Source: Methanobacterium sp. (GTDB taxonomy: Archaea > Methanobacteriota > Methanobacteria > Methanobacteriales > Methanobacteriaceae). Taken from it: 64,000 nt of DNA. This document shows positions 1 to 8,752 of the stretch, one piece after another. Position 1 is the stretch's first letter; the number at the start of each line of letters is the position of its first letter. Location of the stretch: positions 759,869-823,868 of the forward strand of contig NZ_JBCFBO010000001.1 in the NCBI RefSeq assembly GCF_038562635.1, given 5' to 3'. Both the position numbers and the translations under genes were made by a program. The notes under the pieces are model-generated. The model worked only from the letters and a program-made list of their open reading frames with translations. It had not been told where the DNA came from and did no database searches.

Positions 1-462
1 AGAAGTAAATGTAGAAATAAAACTGACTTTTAAACCATGTGCCTTTGCAATTTCATAGCCCATCATGGTCCTTTCATAATAACCTTTCCCCCTCTGAAAG
101 TCATTAAGTTCCTTAGGCCCGTCTAAACTTGAACCTATTGGAATATTATACTCGCTGAAAAGTTCAGCAAGTTCATCTGTCATATTCCATAGATTAGTCT
201 GAAGGGCAAATGCAGGTTTCAGATCATTCAAACCGTTTCTAAGCATTGGCAACGCTTTTTTATAAAAATCCAGACCCGCAAGTAGAGGTTCTCCCCCATG
301 AAATGTAAATGTAACTGGTTCGTTGCGGAATGTCTTAAGCCAGTTAACGATTTCTTCAACAGTTTCAATGCTCATTACAGGAGATCCCTCCTGCGAACTC
401 CAGCAGTAGTTGCACTCAGAAGGACAGCCCAAAGTAGGAATTATCATTACATGAAAAGCCAT
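1..462 (-). CDS. Radical SAM enzyme, putative peptide-modifying type (partial, C-terminus off window)
   Basis: The reading frame runs from an ATG at 462 to the window edge, giving the first 154 residues. The N-terminus carries the radical SAM cluster motif CPSECNYC (C-x3-C-x2-C), followed by FTFHGGEPLLAG, which resembles the SAM-binding GGEP motif. Reductive cleavage of S-adenosylmethionine at a 4Fe-4S cluster is the family chemistry. The start MAFHVMIIPTLGCPS and the CWSS segment resemble the methanogen peptide-modifying/anaerobic sulfatase-maturase-like group (TIGR04083-type, from memory). A GGTG ribosome binding site lies about 6 nt upstream. No substrate peptide gene is visible, but the downstream side is outside the window. 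Confidence 0.8.
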   Translation of the reverse strand, partial: MAFHVMIIPTLGCPSECNYCWSSQEGSPVMSIETVEEIVNWLKTFRNEPVTFTFHGGEPLLAGLDFYKKALPMLRNGLNDLKPAFALQTNLWNMTDELAELFSEYNIPIGSSLDGPKELNDFQRGKGYYERTMMGYEIAKAHGLKVSFISTFTS

Positions 463-756
463 TTTAACACCATTTTTAGTTATTAAAAATTCATATGTTA
501 ATAACTTAATTTTTCTATTTATATATTATCCTATTTTTCAATTTTTAAATTGAAATAAATATAAATTATTAATTAGGTTATACCCTGTTTAAAATATAAC
601 AATATTAAACTGCTAAAAATATAAAATTAGATTTAAATAGATAGTTAATGAAATTAAAACTCGGTTAAAAATTACTTTTAATCCCCTTTACTTCTTAAAA
701 TATGCTGTGCGGCTGCCATATTTTTAAGATCAATTTATAGTACCCACGATAATTTG

Positions 757-771
757 AAAAAGCTTATATAT
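757..771 (+). promoter_or_regulatory. Box A promoter of the LemA gene
   Basis: A purine-rich BRE-like stretch (GAAAAAG) runs into CTTATATAT, a good archaeal TATA box. It lies about 65 nt upstream of the LemA start, so a leader of about 35-40 nt is expected. The rest of the 463-832 gap shows nothing else I can support. Confidence 0.55.
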
Positions 772-832
772 CTAATCATAAGAAAATAGTTTGTAATTAA
801 TAAATTATATTATTTTAAAACGGTGGTTTGAG

Positions 833-1426
833 ATGTGGAATGAAATAGGCTTCCTGATAGTCGTTTTAATTATTGGAGGATTAGCCGGAGCTGTTATAGT
901 TATGTATAACAGTTTAATTAAGCTTAGAAACGGTGCAGATAATGCATGGTCACAAATTAATGTTCAATTAGAACGAAGAGCAGATTTAGTATCTAACCTG
1001 GTTGAAACAGTGAAAGGATATGCTAAACATGAAAAAACTACACTTAAAGGAGTTACTGAAGCACGAGCAGGACTATCAAATGCGGAAACTGTAAAAGAAA
1101 ATGAAAAAGCAAATACTCATCTAACTAAAACTTTAAAAAGCCTATTTGCAGTTGCAGAAGCTTATCCTGATTTAAAAGCTGACGAAAGTTTCGAAGATCT
1201 AATGAAACAGCTGTCTGAAACCGAAAACCAGATTGCATATTACCGCCAGTTGTACAATGATGTGGTATGGCAGTATAACAATAAATGTCAGATGTTTCCA
1301 AGCAATATCATCGCTAGCTTCTTTGGATTTGAAGAAGAAAGATATTTTGAAATTAATGAGAACGAAAAAGTAGTCCCACATATTAATTTCTCAAGTGATG
1401 ACACATTAGAAGCAGAAAACATTTAA
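833..1426 (+). CDS. lemA: LemA family protein
   Basis: 197 residues, close to the usual LemA length. One N-terminal membrane segment (about residues 5-27) is followed by a long helical domain starting YNSLIKLRNGADNAWSQINV, the classic LemA opening, with LERRADLVSNLVETVKGYAKHE after it. The C-terminal part has the family pattern ENQIAYYRQLYNDVVWQYN and a P-x-N-I-I-A-x-x-F-G-F stretch. The function of LemA proteins is poorly known; they are membrane-anchored helical-bundle proteins. GGTGG lies 7 nt before the ATG. The gene appears monocistronic. Confidence 0.93.
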   Translation: MWNEIGFLIVVLIIGGLAGAVIVMYNSLIKLRNGADNAWSQINVQLERRADLVSNLVETVKGYAKHEKTTLKGVTEARAGLSNAETVKENEKANTHLTKTLKSLFAVAEAYPDLKADESFEDLMKQLSETENQIAYYRQLYNDVVWQYNNKCQMFPSNIIASFFGFEEERYFEINENEKVVPHINFSSDDTLEAENI

Positions 1427-1678
1427 AGCAAGTAAAAACCTAATTAAATCCTTTAAATTAACTTTTTTTGTATATATGCAATTATTATCCAAATAGTGAT
1501 TTATTAAAACTATTTTTTTAATTATTTTCCATTATTTTAGCTAAATTGCAGCTAATATAACTATAAAATTACATTTAGTCTTTTATACTCTAATTGGAGT
1601 AATACAGCAACCCAGTAATTATTTAATAAAAAATAAAATATATGTATGATTACGATCAAAAACAGTAGTGGTGGTCTT

Positions 1679-1807
1679 ATGGTTGACACCCATGATATTA
1701 AAGGCAAAGGTAAAGAGTTAAAAGGAAAAATAAAGGGTAAAACTGCAGAAGAAAAAGGAAAACTTAAAGGCAAATCCGCTGAATTAAAGGGTAAGCTGAA
1801 AAAGTAA
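1679..1807 (+). CDS. Small CsbD-like lysine/glycine-rich protein
   Basis: A 42-residue frame starting MVDTHDIKGKGKELKGKIKG, with GTGGTGG 5-10 nt before the ATG. It consists of three or so repeats of a K-G-K-x-x-E-L/K-K-G-K unit, the pattern of CsbD-like stress proteins, but it is shorter than typical CsbD (about 60 residues). The very high Lys content and strong ribosome binding site argue that it is real. Function is unknown; CsbD homologues are usually stress-induced. Confidence 0.7.
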   Translation: MVDTHDIKGKGKELKGKIKGKTAEEKGKLKGKSAELKGKLKK

Positions 1808-1957
1808 AAAAAATAATTCTACTGCATATTCCCTGGTATAATCTGTATCCTACAAATGAACATTCAAACCCAAACTAAATCATCTTCTGAATTAATGTAC
1901 GGCCCATTTTGGTTAATATTTGTAATCTGATTGAATTAAGGATTAATTGGTGATATT

Positions 1958-2281
1958 ATGATTAAAACATTAAATCAAGAAAAAATAGGGCAGCCTCGAA
2001 AAGGTTTCGTTAGTTTTAAACTAGAATTTACAGATGATAAGCTGTCTAAAGAAAATATAGAGGATATAGATAAAAAATTACTGGAATATAAATCACATGT
2101 AACTCACTTTAAAGAAGGCAGTGCTTATGAATATGAGATAGATCCAGAAGACAAAATCATTAATGTAATAATACATTATCCCCTTAAAAAATGGCCTGTT
2201 GAGGAACAAAGAGATATTAAACTAATTAACGATTTTGCAGACGATTTTCAAGAATTTTATGAAAGTAAAGTTGATCACTAG
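1958..2281 (+). CDS. Conserved hypothetical protein, paralog of 4503-4856
   Basis: 107 residues, no recognised domain. A GGTGATATT stretch precedes the ATG. It aligns over its full length with the product of 4503-4856: both share KFSFTD/KLEFTDD, then a K-L-x-E-Y segment, an acidic middle and a P-x-K-x-P-x-E/D-x-x-x-x-x-x-x-INxHxxDFxExY-like end. The alternating strands and helices suggest a small alpha/beta fold. No membrane segments or cysteines. Both paralogs sit alone between long intergenic regions. Function unknown. Confidence 0.7.
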   Translation: MIKTLNQEKIGQPRKGFVSFKLEFTDDKLSKENIEDIDKKLLEYKSHVTHFKEGSAYEYEIDPEDKIINVIIHYPLKKWPVEEQRDIKLINDFADDFQEFYESKVDH

Positions 2282-2329
2282 CTTATTTTTAACAACTTTA
2301 GTGTATACTCTTAAAAATTAAATAAACTA

Positions 2330-2490
2330 TAACTACGCTCATGTCTAAATGGTTGCGCCGACATTATTTGAATTTTTATGAGTTACATGGTTAAGTAAAT
2401 TACACTTTTCCAAATATAATTTCATATAATTAATTGATATTATAATTTAACATAAAGCATGAAGTGCGCGCATGATCATGAGCGAAAAGC
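2330..2490. repeat. Degenerate intergenic repeat, copy A
   Basis: Starts with CTACGCTCATGTC and ends near CATGATCATGAGCG, so the ends form an 8-bp inverted repeat (CGCTCATG at 2336-2343, CATGAGCG at 2477-2484). The segment ATAATTTAACATAAAG near its end recurs in copy B at about 10.77 kb. It occupies most of the gene-free stretch 2282-2625. No coding potential seen. Confidence 0.45.
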
Positions 2491-2625
2491 TAAATTAATA
2501 GAAACCCATTAATTAAATGCTGCAGATAAATAAACTATAAAAACTAAATTTGTAAAATATAAACCATTTCATTAATTAATTTCAATAAACGCTGCTTTAA
2601 ACCAATCAACTAAAAAAGTGGTATT

Positions 2626-2967
2626 ATGAAGAATAAACATTCTAAAAATAAAGAAGAAAATCCATTAAAAGAGCTTGATAAAATTAAAGTACACTCATTT
2701 AAGGAATTGGAACATGAATATTTTAATGATATGAAATTTGAAGATTTTCAAAAGGAAAGGTTAAAAGAATTTGATAAAAAAGAATTAAAAGATTTCAAAG
2801 AATTTGTAGAAGATTCAAAGATGGATTCATCTTTAGAAAATCTAAAATTAGAATTGAATTCTGATGACACAATAAAAAATATCCTAAAAGAATTAAAAGA
2901 CATTGGAATAAATGGGAAACGTCAGCTAAAAATTATAACAATGCTCAAAAAAGAAATTCAGAAATAA
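2626..2967 (+). CDS. Hypothetical highly charged protein
   Basis: 113 residues, very rich in Lys, Glu and Asp, with no recognised domain. Residues about 20-75 read as near-continuous amphipathic helix (FKELEHEYFNDMKFEDFQKE and similar) with coiled-coil character. The C-terminus ends with a basic helix. A weak GTGG stretch lies 5-9 nt before the ATG. It is followed by a gene-free region and then a tRNA. Function unknown; the codon pattern and length support a real gene. Confidence 0.6.
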   Translation: MKNKHSKNKEENPLKELDKIKVHSFKELEHEYFNDMKFEDFQKERLKEFDKKELKDFKEFVEDSKMDSSLENLKLELNSDDTIKNILKELKDIGINGKRQLKIITMLKKEIQK

Positions 2968-3057
2968 AAAAAGATACTATTTTAATTATTCTTTATGCTT
3001 ATTAATTGAAGATGTATTCCATTATCATTTCTAAACGTTTTTCGTGTTTTATCAATA

Positions 3058-3200
3058 ATAAAAGTTATATACCTGTTATAACAATGTTACATTGAAGATA
3101 TTTTAAAATGTGTCTTCAAACCCGGGAATTTGCTGCTTTTTAAAGCACTGCCCTGAACTAATTACAATCAACCAAGTTAGTTTATGGCGCTTTTTTATAA
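3058..3200 (+). ncRNA. Candidate structured RNA upstream of tRNA-Thr
   Basis: A strong box A (AAAGTTATATACC at 3061) is followed about 30 nt on by a hairpin TTGAAGA...TCTTCAA. Next comes a locally GC-richer block with a perfect TGCTTT-TT-AAAGCA hairpin inside GGG...CCC, then a T6 run near 3191. No open frame of note is present. This could be an independent small RNA or a long leader of the tRNA transcript. I do not recognise a known class. Confidence 0.35.
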
Positions 3201-3212
3201 AAGATTTCGTTA

Positions 3213-3284
3213 GCCTGTGTAGCTCAAAGGCCAGAGCAGTTGCCTCGTAAGTAACAGATAGGGGTTCGAGTCCCTTCACAGGCT
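3213..3284 (+). tRNA. tRNA-Thr (anticodon CGU)
   Basis: A full cloverleaf folds by hand: acceptor GCCTGTG paired with CACAGGC, D arm GCTC/GAGC, anticodon stem GTTGC/GTAAC with loop CTCGTAA (anticodon CGT), and T arm AGGGG/CCCTT around TTCGAGT. The discriminator is U73, normal for archaeal tRNA-Thr. The 3' CCA is not encoded and no intron is present. It decodes ACG. Confidence 0.95.
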
Positions 3285-3447
3285 TAAATACAGTTATTTT
3301 TAAAAATGTTATTCAAATATAACAATAATTAATATTTTTATGTTTCAAATCATCCAGTTAATAAGCTAACCCGCTAAAAATATGACGTGAGTTATAAACC
3401 CGTGCATTAACTTATAAAATTTTTACCTTAAATTAAATTTTTTAAAT

Positions 3448-3666
3448 TTAAATCCAATCAAACTCCGTGTTTGGATTCACCTTGGTTTTTAATACAGTCC
3501 AAGATTTAATAGTGGTTTCTTCCTTGATAAATTTGGATATATCCTCAACTTCATCGTAATTATATAATATAATGTCATATCTATCGTAACTGACAGTTAT
3601 ATCTGCAATACTTTTGAATTTTTCCTGCAGCAGCTTAATATTTTCTTTCACTTCTTCAGAACTCAT
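3448..3666 (-). CDS. Hypothetical small protein
   Basis: 72 residues beginning MSSEEVKENIKLLQEKFK. A helix of about 25 residues is followed by beta-rich sequence (ADITVSYDRYDIILYNYD) and a second helix-strand unit, like a small alpha/beta domain. There is no clear ribosome binding site, so the mRNA may be leaderless or the start uncertain. No family recognised. It is transcribed toward the tRNA. Confidence 0.5.
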   Translation of the reverse strand: MSSEEVKENIKLLQEKFKSIADITVSYDRYDIILYNYDEVEDISKFIKEETTIKSWTVLKTKVNPNTEFDWI

Positions 3667-4502
3667 AATTATGGTATATTTTTAGGGACTAATAAATTTG
3701 TGTTTTCTATATATTTAGCTCACAATGAAAATTAATCTAACATTATTAAATAACCAAATAATACTATCCTAAACCCAATTTGTATCATTAACTATTCGTT
3801 CTTTAGATCCGGCGTAAATTGAATCAAATTTTACAGTTTTAATTATTAATTCAACATAAAATCAAATTGACCTTCTTAAATTTTAATAAAATAATGCACC
3901 ATCCCCAAATTTACTTAATCTCGCTTCAACAATATAAATTTATGAACAGCTGCATATCCCCATTTATTTACTTATTTTCTTTTTGCTTTTTATGTTGGAT
4001 ATAAGTTCGCCAAAAAATAATTGGGGCCATATTTTATCTGATAAGAACATAGTTATATCTTAAAAAATGTATGTGGCCCTTTTAAATGCATTTATGAGTA
4101 AATGAGCTTACATTTTGATTTAAAATTTTTTTTAATCACTAAAAAATATTTTTATAAGCTAAACTAAATTGAGTACCTGAAAATAGATATTAATTATATA
4201 TATAAAAAATTAATAAAAGTAAAATGAGTTTTTAAAACACTCATGTCTATGTGCATGAATTTATATTTTAGTTAAATTATAATTGAATATAATAATTAAA
4301 AACATGTATTTATCAACGATACACGTGAAATTACATTAATTCACACCTTCAGGACATGAATGTTTAAAAATTTTTTAGTAGGACTACATTGAGATCAAAG
4401 ATGGAATTCTTAATTTTAAATATAGAATAACACCTCGATTTCAAAATTTAAACTAGTTTAAATAATATTACAAGTTTGTACTTGCTATTTGAGGTAAATA
4501 AC
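3667..4502. other. Gene-free stretch with a long-range stem and repeat copy C
   Basis: No convincing reading frame. A GGGGCCATAT segment at 4023-4032 can pair with ATGTGGCCCT at 4071-4080 (one G-U) and is followed by TTTT, so it may end a transcript. From about 4232 the sequence AACACTCATGTCT resembles the start of the intergenic repeats at 2.33 and 10.69 kb. Confidence 0.4.
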
Positions 4503-4856
4503 ATGTTGGAGTTTAGAGAATTCAAAATATTAGATAGTGGTAGTAACTTAATTACTCCAATTAAATTCAGCTTTACAGATAACGAATTAAAAGAAGAATC
4601 TCTGGAATGTATGTATGAAAAACTAAATGAATATGAAATGTATTTAGAATATGATTGTAAAGGTGAATTTAATATTGAAAATAAAAAAGAAATTATTATT
4701 GAAATGATTATAACATTTCCAAGTAGAAAAGTTCCTGAAGATAAAAAGGAACTAGAAGAATTTATCAACAGACATATAATGGATTTCAGTGAGTATTATT
4801 ATAAAATAAATAAATTAGAGAACTTAATTAATGATAATTTAATAGCACCTACCTAA
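4503..4856 (+). CDS. Conserved hypothetical protein, paralog of 1958-2281
   Basis: 117 residues from the ATG at 4503, chosen because GAGGT lies 7 nt upstream; an in-frame ATG at 4476 lacks such a site. The sequence parallels 1958-2281: IKFSFTDNELKEESLE, then YEKLNEYE, an acidic strand-rich middle, and a P-x-x-K-x-P segment leading to a final helix ending DFSEYY. The C-terminal tail (about 15 residues) is extra. No function known. Confidence 0.7.
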   Translation: MLEFREFKILDSGSNLITPIKFSFTDNELKEESLECMYEKLNEYEMYLEYDCKGEFNIENKKEIIIEMIITFPSRKVPEDKKELEEFINRHIMDFSEYYYKINKLENLINDNLIAPT

Positions 4857-5306
4857 TTTTTGTCAGATAATTATAAATAATGTTCTGTAAATTAATTTGA
4901 TAGTTATTTATTATTTGGATACTATTTTTAACTGTCCATTTACTGCATATCTCCATTTAGTTGTAAAAGCAATAGAAATGAGAGATATAAAATAACATTT
5001 TTAAAGCTTAATATTAACTTTTAGATTCCTCATTTCAATTTAAACTAATTGATCCTCTAAAATTTTTGATGTTATCCCCCGAACTTATAGATTATTTTAA
5101 CAAAAATTTAATGCTTTTTTAATTCAGGTGACTTTGTATGTACTGGATTAACAGGAAAAAAATATAAGACATTAAAACCAATATTAATAATCATATTCTA
5201 TAACTTATTATAACTTCGATATATTCAGCTATTATTAACATGATAGTCCCCTCTAACGATGATCTTATTCTTATTATTTTTATCAAAATTAATGGAGGTT
5301 GATGAT
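4857..5306. other. Gene-free stretch, nothing recognised
   Basis: About 450 nt of very AT-rich sequence with no supported frame, hairpin or repeat. The last 15 nt contain the ribosome binding site GGAGGT of the next gene. Confidence 0.5.
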
Positions 5307-5552
5307 GTGAGTAAAAAATCAGTTAATTGGTGGAATATTATAAACAAAATCAGCCACGATAAATCCACATGGGATTATCTAGAACCTGCAGAAATAGTAG
5401 AAATCCTGCAGAGAGTAACTGAAGCAAAAGAAAAGATAGTCGGGCTAGACAGATACATTCGTATCCATTTAGGCCCTGCATTGCAAAAATTACAATTTTT
5501 AACGGATCCATGGTATGTCTATAATTTTCAAAGTTATAGGTACAATATATAA
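5307..5552 (+). CDS. Small conserved protein with VNWWNII/WDYLEPAEI motif (paralog of 9312-9506)
   Basis: 81 residues from a GTG at 5307, chosen because GGAGGT lies 7 nt upstream; an in-frame ATG at 5292 overlaps that site. Residues 1-65 match 9312-9506 closely: SVNWWNII, then WDYLEPAEI, then EAKEKIVGL, and RPALQKL/GPALQKL at the end. The tryptophan-rich start and helical body suggest a small helical protein. This copy has a 17-residue C-terminal extension not found in its paralog. Function unknown. Confidence 0.75.
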   Translation: MSKKSVNWWNIINKISHDKSTWDYLEPAEIVEILQRVTEAKEKIVGLDRYIRIHLGPALQKLQFLTDPWYVYNFQSYRYNI

Positions 5553-5753
5553 AAACATTTCTAATCCACCATTTTTTATTTTATGGCATCAAAATTATTT
5601 AAACATAATTAATTCCTTTAATTATCATCCAATTTATTATAATAATCAATATCATTAACCAGAACTTAAAAAACTTGATGATATTAGTTTTTAATAGAAT
5701 AATGAAGGCCAATAAAAATAGTTACTGACCTTTATCAGTTTATCGAGTTATTT

Positions 5754-6035
5754 TTATTTTAACATTTCTTTGATCGCTTTCATTATCTCAAGTTTCTTTT
5801 CTATCATAGAACTCTTCATATCTAATTTAGCAGCCATAAGTTTCTTTTTATGTTCCATCATCTCACGTTTTTGCCCTATCATATCAATTTTAAGATCCAA
5901 TTTCATGGCTAAAAGTTTCCTTTTGTCATCATCTGAGAGCATTTCCATTATTTCTTTAGTCATCATCTTTTTTTTCATCATTTGTTCCATCATCATCATT
6001 TCTTTCATTTTTCCCATCATCATTTCCTCTTTCAC
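5754..6035 (-). CDS. Methionine-rich repeat protein
   Basis: 93 residues from a GTG at 6035 with GAGGTGAT 3-4 nt upstream. By my count 24 residues are Met (about 26 percent), concentrated in MMM/MMMM runs in the first 35 residues. The C-terminal half has two copies of a roughly 25-residue unit (KRKLLAMKLDLKIDMIG and KKKLMAAKLDMKSSMIE). The pattern predicts long Lys/Glu/Met helices. Possible roles are metal (for example copper) binding or oxidant scavenging, but this is inference from composition. The antisense frame is a shadow. Confidence 0.75.
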   Translation of the reverse strand: MKEEMMMGKMKEMMMMEQMMKKKMMTKEIMEMLSDDDKRKLLAMKLDLKIDMIGQKREMMEHKKKLMAAKLDMKSSMIEKKLEIMKAIKEMLK

Positions 6036-6556
6036 ATTATCACCTCATATCTTATATGTAATAATTTTATGCTTATTTGTATTAAAAAGTATCCAATTAC
6101 AGATATACCTCATTTTAACACAGTTAAGTAAAGCAAAAAATACGGCCAAATTAAAATCAAAATCAGATCAAATACCACATTTACTTTTTAGAACTTAAAA
6201 TGACCCATAAAAATCGAATCTAAAATGAAAATACATCTCAGCAATATTATTATATAGTTTTACAAGATCATGAGATGCAAGAGTTTGTGGATCACTCACC
6301 ATCATATATCACTAAAAAAAATGAGATGAAGAACTGTTTCTTATGGTTTTTTTAGTGAGATGTTACTTATGACACCATTAACCATCCCCTTAACTGATTA
6401 ACTGCACTTCATGTCTTTTTCATGGCTGTTTGCACATCAAATGTGATAGCTATCTTATTTTAGCAGTTATGTAGCAATCATCGTAACTACAATCTATTTT
6501 GATTTAGTTATTTTATTAGGTTATGTATGGCTAAGGATGTCCCACTTAACTTGAAT
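6036..6556. other. Gene-free stretch with an 11-bp inverted repeat
   Basis: CACTAAAAAAA at 6310-6320 pairs perfectly with TTTTTTTAGTG at 6347-6357 around a 26-nt loop. The heptamer TGAGATG occurs three times here (about 6270, 6322 and 6356). This lies in the space between the divergently oriented ends of two minus-strand genes and may be a terminator or leader of the methionine-rich gene's upstream neighbour. Confidence 0.4.
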
Positions 6557-8071
6557 TTAGTTAACCCTAAAATCAGAAGGAATAGTAAAATAAAACGTTG
6601 ATCCGTTCTTAAATTCTGATTCAACCCATATTTGTCCCCCATGACGTTCAACTATTTTTTTACAAACTGCAAGTCCAATTCCAGTCCCAGAATATTCATC
6701 TCGAGTATGCAATCTCTGGAATACTTCAAATATACGATCTCTAAACTGCGGTTCTATGCCTATTCCATTATCAGCAACTGAAAATATATAGTTAGTACTT
6801 ACTTTTTTGCAAGAAATATGGATTTTCATTTCTCCTTGGTTTTTACGAAATTTAATTGCGTTACTTATAAGGTTCTGGAAAAGCTGGATCATTTGTTTAT
6901 CATCTACTATTACGGTAGGAAGTGGATCTATTGTAATTACTGCATTACTTTCATCAATAGCTATTTTCAAACTATTTAATGTTTGATTTAAAATTTCTTC
7001 GAAATCAGAGAGTTTAAATTCGTTATTTCTTGTATTAATCCTCGAATAATCCAATAATGCTTTAATCATTATTTGCATCCGATTTGCACCATCTACGATA
7101 TAATTTATAAATTCATCTGCATCTTCGTCTAACTTATGATTATACCGCCGCTTTAAAAGTTGTGTAAAACTAGCTATTGTTCTAAGTGGCTCCTGAAGGT
7201 CATGGGAAGTGACATAGGCAAACTGTTTCAGTTCGTCATTGGAGCGTTTCAGTTCATTTATAAGAATATTCAATTCAGCTGTTCTTTTCTGAACCGTTAG
7301 TTCCAGTTTATCATGTGCTTCCTTTAATGATTCTTCAGCCCTTTTACGCTCTGTAATATCGCTGTTAATTTCCATAAAACCAATTGGGGCATTATTTTCG
7401 TCCTTCTGTAATGCCCACCTACTGGAAACTATAATCTTTTCACCACTGCGCTTTGTATGAATTAATTCACCTTCCCAGTAACCTTTAGAAAGAAAACGTT
7501 CACATGTTTCATTTAATGAATCTGGAAATTCAGTTTTAAGTAAGTCATGAGTAACTTCCCCCAAAACTTCTTCTTCATGCCAGCCATACCTTTCTTCAGC
7601 ACCTCTATTCCAAAAAGTAATTTTATCTTCCATATCATGGACAATTATGGCATCATGAGTGAGATTAAGCAAATCAGCCTGTTTTTTTAATTTTTTTTCT
7701 AATTTGTATTTATAAAAAGCATTTTCTATGTTACATTTTAGTTCATAAATACCGGCTGGTTTTACAATAAACCCATAGGGTTCAGTTAATTTAGCCCTTT
7801 CAAATGTTTTTTTATCAGAATAAGCGGTTAAATATACTACCGGAACATCAAAACGTTTTTTAATTAATTTTGTAGTTTCTATACCATCCAGTTCCCCTTT
7901 AAGTACAATGTCCATTAAAATTAGATCTGGTTTTAACTTTTTTATCTTGTTGATAACATCTTTTCCAGTATCTTCAATTGAAAGTACTTCAAATCCTAAC
8001 TTTTCTAGTGATATCTTAATGTCTAAAGCTGTGATTACTTCATCTTCAACGATTAAAACTTTTATACACAT
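6557..8071 (-). CDS. Hybrid sensor: receiver-PAS-histidine kinase
   Basis: 504 residues, no membrane segment, so a cytoplasmic sensor. Residues 1-120 are a receiver domain with acidic pair E9/D10, phosphoacceptor D54, T82 and K104 all present. Residues about 130-245 are a PAS domain ending DITERKRAEE. A coiled coil leads to the kinase core: SHDLQEPLR with H290, N box around QNLISNAIKF (about 399-408), G1 DNGIGI (434-439) and G2 GTGIGL (462-467). Autophosphorylation on His is the expected activity. The N-terminal receiver suggests it takes phosphate from, or is modulated by, another kinase. AAGGA lies upstream of the ATG. No partner regulator is adjacent. Confidence 0.93.
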   Translation of the reverse strand: MCIKVLIVEDEVITALDIKISLEKLGFEVLSIEDTGKDVINKIKKLKPDLILMDIVLKGELDGIETTKLIKKRFDVPVVYLTAYSDKKTFERAKLTEPYGFIVKPAGIYELKCNIENAFYKYKLEKKLKKQADLLNLTHDAIIVHDMEDKITFWNRGAEERYGWHEEEVLGEVTHDLLKTEFPDSLNETCERFLSKGYWEGELIHTKRSGEKIIVSSRWALQKDENNAPIGFMEINSDITERKRAEESLKEAHDKLELTVQKRTAELNILINELKRSNDELKQFAYVTSHDLQEPLRTIASFTQLLKRRYNHKLDEDADEFINYIVDGANRMQIMIKALLDYSRINTRNNEFKLSDFEEILNQTLNSLKIAIDESNAVITIDPLPTVIVDDKQMIQLFQNLISNAIKFRKNQGEMKIHISCKKVSTNYIFSVADNGIGIEPQFRDRIFEVFQRLHTRDEYSGTGIGLAVCKKIVERHGGQIWVESEFKNGSTFYFTIPSDFRVN

Positions 8072-8431
8072 TTAAAGTCCTTCATTTAATTTAATATAAT
8101 TTCAAAATTATTAAAATATGTAATTATTTGTATTATACTATGATTAGAGTTACATCTATATAAATTAAAGGTTTAATTAGAGCAGATAGTAAAATAGAAT
8201 TTAAAAATCAAAAAATAGTTATCGTACATTTAATATGCCCCCATTCCTTAAAATTAAATAATTAAAAGCAGATTAGTGTAAAATTTAGTCAATTAAATCA
8301 AAAACATTATTTAAATAGGTATTAACAAGATACATCCTTTCTAAGTACTTATCTTTCTTTTAAAATAAATTCAGAAATTAATGAACCAAAAGTACAAAAT
8401 TTTTAATATTATTATTTATAAAAATAGTATT
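8072..8431. other. Gene-free stretch, nothing recognised
   Basis: AT-rich divergent spacer between the kinase and the next plus-strand gene. An in-frame ATG at 8381 could extend the following gene, but it has no ribosome binding site. Confidence 0.4.
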
Positions 8432-8752
8432 ATGTCGGATCAAAAAATGAATGATAAACAGATAGTTAAAAAATCAGAAAGCATAGAGGAAGGCTATCTA
8501 GACATAATAGAAAACACATTGAAAACATTTAAAGAACAAAAGAAAGCAGATATTCATTACTTAGATAATATTGAATATATATTAGAAAATTACAAAAAAG
8601 AACTGGAATATATGGACAAGAAGAATAAAGAAATGCACAATAAAATCGTAAAATTAATTGAACATAAAAAAGTTCTGGATGATGAAGTTAAAGAAGACTT
8701 AAAAAAAACTGACAAACATATTCAACTAATTAAAATCCAAAAAGAATTGTAA
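8432..8752 (+). CDS. Hypothetical coiled-coil protein
   Basis: 106 residues from ATG 8432 (MSDQKMNDKQIVKK); a start at 8381 would add 17 hydrophobic residues. Neither start has a clear ribosome binding site. From about residue 18 to the end the sequence is almost wholly charged and helical with heptad-like spacing (YILENYKKELEYMDKKNKEM), so it should form a coiled coil. No family recognised. Confidence 0.55.
   Translation: MSDQKMNDKQIVKKSESIEEGYLDIIENTLKTFKEQKKADIHYLDNIEYILENYKKELEYMDKKNKEMHNKIVKLIEHKKVLDDEVKEDLKKTDKHIQLIKIQKEL

Noticed and set aside
5770..6198. Frame antisense to the methionine-rich gene
   Set aside because: Met codons read backwards give His/Ile-rich sequence; it has no start signals, so it is a shadow.
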